NCBI GenBank assembly: GCA_937874455.1
Contig: CALNBE010000200.1
Coordinates: 1 to 6,095, forward strand
Length of the DNA stretch: 6,095 nt
Reading direction: 5' to 3'
Source of the DNA: an uncultured Opitutia bacterium
GTDB taxonomy: Bacteria > Verrucomicrobiota > Verrucomicrobiia > Opitutales > UBA953
Shown here piece after piece: positions 1 through 5,344 of the stretch; the stretch's first letter is position 1; every line of letters begins with the position of its first letter. The position numbers were made by a program, and so were the translations under genes. The notes beneath the pieces are model-generated. The model was not told the origin of the DNA. It did not search any database and saw only the letters and a program-made list of their open reading frames with translations.

Positions 1-129
1 TTCCTACCATGACATACCTTTGCCCTTTTGCAAGATTTACATTAACACGCCCTAGAAGTAGTTGTAATTCAAGGGAGTCTTTAGAGAAGGTTTGCCATTA
101 GCTAATTATTTTAAAATATTTTATTTCAA
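1..129. other. AT-rich leader without a gene
   Basis: I see no supportable gene here. All three forward frames meet stop codons, and the longest ATG-initiated reading (9-101, about 30 codons) has no ribosome binding site and no recognisable product. The stretch is strikingly AT-rich compared with the rest of the window, especially at 98-125, and contains a perfect 12-bp palindrome of A and T at 107-118. It presumably carries the promoter of the surface-protein gene that starts at 130. Confidence 0.5.
92..120 (+). promoter_or_regulatory. Possible promoter of the PEP-CTERM surface-protein gene
   Basis: TTGCCA at 92-97 matches the sigma-70 -35 consensus at five of six positions. AATATT at 115-120, after a 17-bp spacer, matches the -10 consensus at four of six. 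Transcription from it would begin only a few bases before the ATG at 130, implying a nearly leaderless message. This fits the absence of any Shine-Dalgarno sequence before that ATG. AT-rich DNA gives such matches by chance, so the call is weak. Confidence 0.25.
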
Positions 130-2175
130 ATGAAAAAAGAAACGCGCTTCTTGAACCTACAAAAATTCACGCCTCTTTGCTTTGGGTTGGCATTGGCTGC
201 TGGCGCGTGGGGAGAATTGTCAGCAGCTGATGTTGCTGCTGGGAGCAACCTGACCGCTGCTTTAAATGGCGCTACTGCCCAAAATCATGAATTCAATCTT
301 TTGGGTGATGTGAATTTGAGCAGTACTTTTTCCCAAAACGCAGCGGCTCGGGAAGTCATTATCATTGAAGGAAACGGTCACACTATTACGCGAACAGGGT
401 CCGGTTATTATTTTGATGTCTCTAGGGCGGGAAGCACGCTGACGATCAACAATGCCACCATCACGGGCACTGCTACGTCAGGTGGATATGGGGCCATTAA
501 TGTTTCCGGTAGCAATGCGACCTTGAACTTGGATGGGGTTGTGTTTGATGGGAATACCGCCGCGACCGGGTATGGGATTCTCAGAATTAACACGACAGGG
601 GTGAAAGTGACGGGGAATGTTCATTTTAAAAATAACGTCAGTGCCACCTCCGAAGTAAGCGCGGTGCATGTGGGCATCAGCGACTCCGTGACCTTTTTCG
701 GGCAGGCTGATTTTAGCGGCAATAGCACCGGCTATTATGGAGGCGCGGTGGCGGTGCGCGAGGGGGCATCCATTCTGTTTAAGGAAGCGGTCACCTTTGA
801 CGGCAACTTTGCGACTGCTTATTTTGGCGGGGCAATAGATATGTACGGGGGCAACTCTTCCGCAGTTTTTGAGAAAGATGCTACCTTTACTAATAATTAT
901 GTTAAAAATACTTTTAATCATACTTATGGAGTTCGTGGTGGGGCGATAAACGTGGGGTATCTCTCTGGGACGAAGGCTTCGCAGTTGCAGCTCCAAGGGA
1001 AAAGCACTTTTGCGGACAACTACGTATGGGGCACGGGCACGACGGTGGGTGTTGGCGGGGCAATCTCCATCGCGGTGGCGGGAGGAGATCCTTTGGGACA
1101 GGGACAGGTGGGTTCAGGATTTGTTTACGGCGCGGATATCGCCCAAGGCATTTTCACGGATAACTATGCTTACAGTGAGAAGAGAGGCGGCTATGGCGGG
1201 GCGATTTTTGTCAAAAGTTACGACGGTACCTTCACGTTGGGCAGTGGCTCCAGTTTTACGGGGAACGCCGCGAAGACATTGGGCGGGGCGATTTACTTTG
1301 ACCAGGGGACGCTGAATTTGAACGGCAATGTGGAGTTTTCCGGCAACAAGCAGGGTGCGAGTTTTGACACTAGCAGCGGGCGGCCTGTCTATGTCGAGGG
1401 AACAGGCTCAGCCAACGCGATTTACTTCGCGGTAAGCAGCAACACGGCGACGTTGAATCTGGCGAATCAGTCGGGCGAGGTGATTTCCTTTGCCGATCCG
1501 ATCCAGTCGGCGACGGGGAAAACGGTGACGGTGAACAAGACTGGCGCGGGCAAGGTGGTTTTCACCGGACATGACTCGGACATTCTCGCGCAAACCACAG
1601 TGAGCAGCGGTATTTTTGAATTGGGCGCGGGCGTGAATTACGGGCGGCTGGGGACGTCGGCGACGAGCGCATTTAGTTTGAGTCGCGGGGCGACCTTGGT
1701 CGGGAATGCGGGTTCGGTGCTGACGGCAACCAGCATTTCGCTGGCGGGTCGAGTGGAGGTGACAGGCGGCGTGTTTACGTTGAAAAGTGACAATACGAGC
1801 GGCGTGCAGCTTGCGTCCAGTACGGTGTTGTCGCTGGTGATTAGTGATAAGGACAACTATGCCAGCCTCGATTTGAATGGGCAGAAACTGGATCTGAGCG
1901 GGGCGACGCTGGAAATTGTTGCCGACGGCTATGTGCCCTCGACCGACAATTCGGACTTCTTCACCATCATCACCAGTGTGGCGGGCTTGCCGAACGGGCA
2001 GTTTGCGCAAGGCGACAGCATTTTCATCAACGGCGCGGAGTTCGAGATCCTGTACAATAATGGCAGTGTTTCTTTGCAGCAGATCAGTTCGATTCCCGAG
2101 CCCTCGACTTACGCGCTGTTTGGCGGGGCGGGCTTGCTGGGCCTGCTCGTATTGCGGCGGCGGCAGGGTGCCTGA
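130..2175 (+). CDS. Secreted Pmp-repeat beta-helix protein with PEP-CTERM anchor
   Basis: This is probably a surface-exposed, adhesin-like structural protein; no enzyme motif is seen. Residues 1-33 form a signal peptide: a basic start, a hydrophobic stretch around 13-25 and a plausible cleavage after SAA at 33. Residues 139-406 carry nine FxxN motifs (139, 166, 195, 223, 253, 294, 342, 376, 403) alternating with six GGA(I/V) motifs (204, 233, 270, 309, 356, 385). This is the pattern of chlamydial polymorphic outer membrane proteins and implies a right-handed beta-helix. Residues 470-499 resemble an autotransporter passenger-associated repeat (KTGAGKVVFTG, then SGIFELG). The C-terminus (656-679) is a textbook PEP-CTERM signal: IPEPSTYALF, a hydrophobic Gly/Leu helix, then RRR. 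Such proteins are recognised by an exosortase in the inner membrane. No autotransporter barrel is present. The ATG at 130 has no Shine-Dalgarno sequence but directly precedes the signal peptide. GC content rises from about 33-47% near the start to about 62% later. The gene ends at a hairpin terminator and is convergent with the GH76 gene. Confidence 0.85.
   Translation: MKKETRFLNLQKFTPLCFGLALAAGAWGELSAADVAAGSNLTAALNGATAQNHEFNLLGDVNLSSTFSQNAAAREVIIIEGNGHTITRTGSGYYFDVSRAGSTLTINNATITGTATSGGYGAINVSGSNATLNLDGVVFDGNTAATGYGILRINTTGVKVTGNVHFKNNVSATSEVSAVHVGISDSVTFFGQADFSGNSTGYYGGAVAVREGASILFKEAVTFDGNFATAYFGGAIDMYGGNSSAVFEKDATFTNNYVKNTFNHTYGVRGGAINVGYLSGTKASQLQLQGKSTFADNYVWGTGTTVGVGGAISIAVAGGDPLGQGQVGSGFVYGADIAQGIFTDNYAYSEKRGGYGGAIFVKSYDGTFTLGSGSSFTGNAAKTLGGAIYFDQGTLNLNGNVEFSGNKQGASFDTSSGRPVYVEGTGSANAIYFAVSSNTATLNLANQSGEVISFADPIQSATGKTVTVNKTGAGKVVFTGHDSDILAQTTVSSGIFELGAGVNYGRLGTSATSAFSLSRGATLVGNAGSVLTATSISLAGRVEVTGGVFTLKSDNTSGVQLASSTVLSLVISDKDNYASLDLNGQKLDLSGATLEIVADGYVPSTDNSDFFTIITSVAGLPNGQFAQGDSIFINGAEFEILYNNGSVSLQQISSIPEPSTYALFGGAGLLGLLVLRRRQGA
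544..1347 (+). repeat. Pmp-type FxxN / GGA(I/V) repeat region
   Basis: This region encodes residues 139-406 of the surface protein. Each unit is roughly 27-45 residues and pairs an FxxN motif (FDGN, FKNN, FSGN, FTNN, FADN, FTDN, FTGN) with a following GGAV or GGAI strand. The first two FxxN motifs are followed by degenerate partners. At DNA level the GGA codons recur as near-identical ggcggggc blocks; a 13-nt identical block lies at 1195-1207 and 1282-1294. In Chlamydia these motifs mark adhesin passenger domains. Here they probably form stacked beta-helix rungs. Confidence 0.75.
1537..1626 (+). other. Passenger-associated (PATR-like) repeat in the surface protein
   Basis: Residues 470-499 match the style of the autotransporter-associated repeat: a KTGAGK turn, a VVFTG strand, a variable loop, then TTVSSGIFELG. 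A single copy is evident. Such repeats normally sit in beta-helical passengers near the C-terminus, which agrees with its place after the Pmp-type repeats and before the anchor. Confidence 0.55.
2095..2166 (+). other. PEP-CTERM sorting signal
   Basis: From residue 656 the protein reads PEPSTYALFGGAG, then a Leu/Gly hydrophobic segment and an RRR basic patch close to the C-terminus. This tripartite layout (PEP motif, transmembrane helix, arginine cluster) is the recognition signal of the exosortase system of Gram-negative bacteria. No exosortase gene lies in the window, so the processing enzyme must be encoded elsewhere. Confidence 0.9.
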
Positions 2176-2223
2176 GGTATTTTACCCTTGGCGGGCGCGG
2201 CGTTTCGGGCGGCGGCGCATATC

Positions 2224-2263
2224 AAAAATGTGGGGAGGGAATTTTCCCTCCTCATTTTTTTTT
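2224..2263. terminator. Rho-independent terminator between convergent genes
   Basis: A perfect 7-bp stem (2234-2240 with 2245-2251, GGAGGGA / TCCCTCC) closes a 4-nt loop. It can extend outward through G-U, G-C, T-A and G-U pairs. On the plus strand it is followed by nine T at 2255-2263, so it should terminate the surface-protein gene, which stops about 50 bases upstream. Five A at 2224-2228 give a shorter U-tract on the minus strand. It could therefore also serve the GH76 gene ending at 2280, probably less efficiently. Confidence 0.8.
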
Positions 2264-2279
2264 GAGATTGGTGATGCGG

Positions 2280-3395
2280 CTAAGGCTGGGTGGCGGAGAG
2301 CTTTTCGACACCGGCGGCGGCGGCGAGACAGTCGAGCGCGGAGCTGTGGGCCTGAAAGTCGTAGGCGGTTTCCTTGTAGGGGAGGAACCAGGAAACCCCG
2401 TAGCGGCCGGTTTGGGGGTCTTTGTTTTTGCGGATGGCCGCGGCGTTTTTGAGGATGAACTGGCCGTAGGCCGGTTTGCGGGTGACAGTGTAGAGCGTGT
2501 AAAGGTGGCGCATGAAAATTCCTTTGAACTGGGCCAGATCCTGAGTGGAGTTCGGTTCGAGCCATTCGCGGAGCACGCCGGTTTTTTCGTCGGTCATTTT
2601 TTCCAGCGCGGCGTCGGCCAGTTTTTCCGCCAAGCGGAGGAATTTTTCGTCTTGGGTGAGTTGGTAAAATTCGACCGCACAGGCGAGGGTGACGCCCTGA
2701 TTGTAGGTGAAGTAAACGCGGTGCATGGAGCCGTCGGGTTTGAGCGCGTCGGCGACCCGGAAGTCGGCTTCGATGAAGCCGGTTTGCTCATACCAGGCCC
2801 AGGTGGCCTCGGCCCACTGGCGGTAGGTTTTGCCTGCGACTTTGGCGTTGGGCCGGTGGGCGTGGAGCCGGAGTCCCAGGAGAATGAAGAGATTGTTTTC
2901 GATGGCGTGCTTGGTCAGGTGATCCTTTTTCCACCAAATTCCTCCGCCGAAGTCCTCGCTCCAACCCTTGGTCATGTCGGCGAAAATGATTTCCGCCATG
3001 CGCAGGTAGCGCGGATTGTTGGTCAGCTCGTAGGCCTCGACCCAGGCGAGCGCCCACCAGCCCTCGTCGTCGTAGAATTCGTTGAGAAAATTTCCCCGCT
3101 GGTTTTTTTCGAAGGCGGTTTTGATGTAGGGCAGATGCTCCTTGGAGCCAGTGACTTTGTCGAAGCGGATCAAGGCTGTGAGGGCATTGGCGCTTTGCCA
3201 CCACCAGTTGGAGTTGCCCGCGGCGTTTTCCCAGTAGCCCTTGGCTGGGCGGTACCAAGTGTCCATGACCTTGACTCCCTGCCGGATTTCGGCGGTCAGC
3301 GATTCGGGTGCGGGGGCAGCGGTTTTTTGCGCGATGGCGAAGGGCGTGGCGAGGCTGCCGAACAGGGCGAGGCAAAGAAAAGTGAGAATGCGCAT
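2280..3395 (-). CDS. Secreted glycoside hydrolase family 76 protein (alpha-1,6-mannanase type)
   Basis: This is a 371-residue predicted exported enzyme. Characterised GH76 members hydrolyse alpha-1,6-mannosidic linkages, as in yeast or bacterial mannans. Residues 1-22 form a signal peptide with a likely cut after AIA, just before QKTAAP. The mature part looks like an (alpha/alpha)6 barrel. It shows adjacent aspartates in FYDDEGWWALAW (D109-D110), the usual GH76 catalytic pair; GGGIWW (150-155); TYNQG (230-234); FKGIFMRHL (290-298); and QAHSSALD near the C-terminus. The length suits a single catalytic domain with no carbohydrate-binding module. I chose the ATG at 3395 because it directly precedes the signal peptide. 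An open frame continues to 3677, but that extension is proline- and arginine-rich low-complexity sequence overlapping aroB. No clear Shine-Dalgarno sequence is seen. The gene is divergent from aroB and convergent with the surface-protein gene. The exact substrate is not evident. Confidence 0.85.
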   Translation of the reverse strand: MRILTFLCLALFGSLATPFAIAQKTAAPAPESLTAEIRQGVKVMDTWYRPAKGYWENAAGNSNWWWQSANALTALIRFDKVTGSKEHLPYIKTAFEKNQRGNFLNEFYDDEGWWALAWVEAYELTNNPRYLRMAEIIFADMTKGWSEDFGGGIWWKKDHLTKHAIENNLFILLGLRLHAHRPNAKVAGKTYRQWAEATWAWYEQTGFIEADFRVADALKPDGSMHRVYFTYNQGVTLACAVEFYQLTQDEKFLRLAEKLADAALEKMTDEKTGVLREWLEPNSTQDLAQFKGIFMRHLYTLYTVTRKPAYGQFILKNAAAIRKNKDPQTGRYGVSWFLPYKETAYDFQAHSSALDCLAAAAGVEKLSATQP

Positions 3396-3559
3396 GAGAA
3401 AAACTTTGGAACGGACGGTGCGGTGAGATACCACAGGGCGAAGGAAAGTTCCTCGTTTTCTGGAAAAAGGAGGTGTGCGGTCGCGGTGTTTTCGCGGAGG
3501 AAAACTGGGCGGATGATTCGGGGATTGCGCCGGTGGCGGGGTGGATTTGAGTGCGCGGC
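3396..3559. promoter_or_regulatory. Divergent intergenic region (GH76 gene / aroB)
   Basis: This roughly 160-bp stretch must hold the start signals of both flanking genes. I could not identify convincing -35/-10 pairs in either direction. It contains a short inverted repeat, AGGAA-AG-TTCCT at 3442-3453. It also contains a strong Shine-Dalgarno-like AAGGAGGTG at 3467-3475 that lies too far from aroB to serve it. A second GGAGG at 3496-3500 precedes an ATG at 3513 that opens a 25-codon frame ending inside aroB at 3590. Confidence 0.4.
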
Positions 3560-4669
3560 ATGGAAAAAAATTTGGCGAGCACGACGTTGACGGTGGCCTT
3601 GGGCGAGCGCGCCTATCCGATCCGGATCGGTGCTGGGCAGCGGGCGTCGGTGCTGCAGCGGTTGCGGGAGTGTGCAATGGAGCGGCGTCCGGTGCTGGTG
3701 GCGACTTGTCCGCCGGTGGCGGAATGTCTGGCGGATTTTTTGCGGGAGGCTGAGGCGGCGGGCGCGCGGATTTACCAGACTACCTGCGACGGCGAGCCGG
3801 CCAAGAGCGCGGCGGAATTGTCGCGCTTGTGGGAGGCGCTGGCGGCGGCGCGGGTGGACCGGACGGGAATGGTGGTTGCGCTGGGCGGCGGAGTGGTGGG
3901 CGATTTGGCGGGGTTTGCGGCGGCGAGTTTTCTCCGCGGCGTGGACTTTGTGCAGGTGCCGACGACGCTGCTGGCGATGGTGGACAGCTCGGTGGGCGGC
4001 AAGACGGGGATCAATCTGGCGGCGGGGAAAAATCTGGCCGGAGCGTTTTACCAGCCGCAGGCGGTTTTCGTGGACACGGACATGTTGGCGACATTGCCGC
4101 CTCGGGAATTTGCGGCGGGGATGGCGGAGGTGATCAAATACGGTTTGCTGGGCGACGCGGCGTTGTTTGCGCGGTTGGAGTGCGGAGGAAAATTTGACTG
4201 GCAGCATTCGGAGCTGACCGGAATCATTGAGCGCTGCTGCGCGATCAAGGCGGAGATTGTGAAGGCGGATGAACGGGAAACCGCACGGGAAGGCGGAAGG
4301 GCTTTGCTGAATCTCGGGCACACCTTTGGCCACGCCATCGAGAAGGTCGCTGGCTATGGGGTTTATCTGCACGGCGAGGCGGTGGCGATCGGCTTGGTGC
4401 TGGCGGCGCGGCTGTCGGCGGCCCTTGGTTTGTTACCGCCGGAGGCGGAGGAAAAAATTGTCGCGGTGCTGCGGACGAATGTCCTGCCGGTCGCGTTGCG
4501 GGAGCCGTTGTCGGCAGAGGCTTTGCTGGCGGCGATGCGCTTGGACAAGAAAGTGCGGCAGGGTGCGTTGCGTTTTGTGGTGCTGACGGCGATCGGCCAA
4601 TCCGCAACGCGCGAAGTGGATGACGTGGATTTGTTGCGCCGCCTGTGGGTGGGTGTTGGCGCGGAGTGA
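3560..4669 (+). CDS. aroB: 3-dehydroquinate synthase
   Basis: This enzyme catalyses the second shikimate-pathway step, converting DAHP to 3-dehydroquinate in the cytoplasm using NAD+ and a divalent metal. The 369-residue protein has the family's usual length and signatures: the nucleotide-binding GGGVVGDLAG (109-118), VPTTLLAMVDSSVGGKTG (133-150), GMAEVIKYG, LGHTFGHAIE and LHGEAVAIG. Glu190, His254 and His271 occupy the metal-ligand positions, with spacing close to Glu184, His247 and His264 of the E. coli enzyme. A DKK motif (329-331) follows. I chose the ATG at 3560, giving an N-terminus MEKNLAST typical of the family. The only in-frame alternative upstream is GTG at 3551, adding three residues, because a TGA lies immediately before it at 3548. 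Neither start has a strong Shine-Dalgarno sequence. The gene is very GC-rich (about 70% locally). The FMN-reductase gene follows after 66 bp on the same strand. Confidence 0.95.
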   Translation: MEKNLASTTLTVALGERAYPIRIGAGQRASVLQRLRECAMERRPVLVATCPPVAECLADFLREAEAAGARIYQTTCDGEPAKSAAELSRLWEALAAARVDRTGMVVALGGGVVGDLAGFAAASFLRGVDFVQVPTTLLAMVDSSVGGKTGINLAAGKNLAGAFYQPQAVFVDTDMLATLPPREFAAGMAEVIKYGLLGDAALFARLECGGKFDWQHSELTGIIERCCAIKAEIVKADERETAREGGRALLNLGHTFGHAIEKVAGYGVYLHGEAVAIGLVLAARLSAALGLLPPEAEEKIVAVLRTNVLPVALREPLSAEALLAAMRLDKKVRQGALRFVVLTAIGQSATREVDDVDLLRRLWVGVGAE

Positions 4670-4687
4670 TTTTTTCGCGAAGGAAAT

Positions 4688-4715
4688 TTGATAATGGAAT
4701 GGCCCCTGCTAGATT
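4688..4715 (+). promoter_or_regulatory. Possible promoter of the FMN-reductase gene
   Basis: TTGATA at 4688-4693 and TAGATT at 4710-4715 are separated by 16 bp and resemble sigma-70 -35 and -10 boxes. A start near 4722 would leave a leader of about 15 bases before the ATG at 4736. This stretch is clearly more AT-rich than the coding DNA on either side. If real, the reductase gene could be expressed independently of aroB. No terminator is seen between them, so read-through is also possible. Confidence 0.35.
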
Positions 4716-4735
4716 GATGGCGTTGATAAATACTT

Positions 4736-5290
4736 ATGAGAATTGCTCTTCTGTCAGGGACCAACCGTCCCGGTAGCAACACCCGCAAGGTGGTGAAGCA
4801 TCTGGAGGCCGTGTATCGCGCCGCAGGCGTGGATGCGCCGGTGCTGGATTTGGTGGATTTGCCGCCGACGTTGTTTGCGCCGGAAGCCTATGCGGAGCAT
4901 CCGGCGGCGTTCACGCCTTTTGCCGACACTTTTCTGCGGGCGGACGGCGTGCATGTCGTAGTGCCCGAATATAACGGTGGCGCGCCCGGCGTGCTGAAGT
5001 ATTTCATCGACATGTTGAAATACCCCGAAAGTTTTGCGCGCAAACCGGTGGCGTTCACCGGGCTGTCGGCGGGGATCTGGGGCGCGTTCCGTCCGGTGGA
5101 GCATTTGGAATCACTGTTTATCAATCTGGGCTCCTATGTTTATCCAGAGCGAGTTTTCCTTCCGGGAATTGCCACGCATCTGGAGGAGGATGGCTCGTTG
5201 AGCAATCCGGTTTCGATCAAGCGGCTGCAGACTCAGGCATCGGGTTTCGTTGATTTTGCGGCGCGGTTGAAAAAACCGGTGGAGGCCTGA
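4736..5290 (+). CDS. NAD(P)H-dependent FMN reductase family protein (flavodoxin fold)
   Basis: This 184-residue cytoplasmic flavoprotein belongs to the FMN_red family, whose members use NAD(P)H to reduce FMN, quinones, azo dyes or metal oxyanions. The evidence is an N-terminal beta strand and phosphate-binding loop, LLSGTNRPGSNTRK (5-18); the family signature PEYNGGAPGVLKYFID (77-92), which contacts the flavin ring; and GLSAGIWGAFRPVEHLESLF (109-128), matching the conserved glycine-rich segment and dimer helix. The length is standard. The ATG at 4736 is the natural start because the first strand begins immediately after it (MRIALLSG). No clear Shine-Dalgarno sequence precedes it. It lies 66 bp after aroB on the same strand and is followed 22 bp later by a strong terminator. 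The physiological substrate cannot be told from sequence. Chromate, quinone and azo reductase names are used loosely across this family. Confidence 0.88.
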   Translation: MRIALLSGTNRPGSNTRKVVKHLEAVYRAAGVDAPVLDLVDLPPTLFAPEAYAEHPAAFTPFADTFLRADGVHVVVPEYNGGAPGVLKYFIDMLKYPESFARKPVAFTGLSAGIWGAFRPVEHLESLFINLGSYVYPERVFLPGIATHLEEDGSLSNPVSIKRLQTQASGFVDFAARLKKPVEA

Positions 5291-5312
5291 AATTTTTCCG
5301 AAAAATTTTCCG

Positions 5313-5344
5313 AAAAAAAGGAGGCGGCGGCGCCTCCTTTTTTT
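5313..5344. terminator. Bidirectional Rho-independent terminator
   Basis: This is a symmetrical hairpin: seven A (5313-5319), a 7-bp GC-rich stem GGAGGCG (5320-5326), a GCGG loop, CGCCTCC (5331-5337), then seven T (5338-5344). It is equally good on both strands and serves the convergent FMN-reductase and M48-like genes. The stop codon of the minus-strand gene (5343-5345) lies inside the outer arm, five bases before the stem. Just upstream, TTTTCCGAAAA occurs twice (5294-5304 and 5306-5316), the second copy running into the terminator. Confidence 0.93.

Noticed and set aside
9..101. Small ATG frame of about 30 codons in the leader
   Set aside because: It has no ribosome-binding site, no recognisable product and an AT-rich non-coding composition.
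1054..1294. Recurring ggcggggc blocks as a possible CRISPR or DNA-level repeat array
   Set aside because: The repeats are short, irregularly spaced and in frame. They are explained by the conserved Gly-Gly-Ala codons of the protein repeats.
130..2175. Classical autotransporter with a C-terminal beta-barrel
   Set aside because: Although the passenger resembles autotransporters, the last part has no barrel-length domain or terminal aromatic signature. It ends in a PEP-CTERM helix and an arginine cluster.
2262..3590. 442-codon plus-strand frame opposite the GH76 gene
   Set aside because: It runs antisense to a gene with clear GH76 motifs and a signal peptide. Its translation is low-complexity (Gly, Val, Phe, Glu) and matches no family I recognise. 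Long antisense frames are expected opposite GC-rich genes.
3396..3677. N-terminal extension of the GH76 reading frame to an ATG at 3677
   Set aside because: The extension is Pro/Arg/Ser-rich, would bury the signal peptide internally and would overlap the start of aroB. The ATG at 3395 fits a secreted protein.
3296..4372. 358-codon minus-strand frame across aroB
   Set aside because: It is rich in Arg, His, Gln and Pro, overlaps both the well-supported aroB and the 5' part of the GH76 gene, and shows no domain.
4717..4776. Alternative ATG and 19-codon frame just before the FMN-reductase gene
   Set aside because: It is out of frame with the reductase, very short, and has no ribosome-binding sequence. 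The reductase fold begins exactly at the ATG at 4736.
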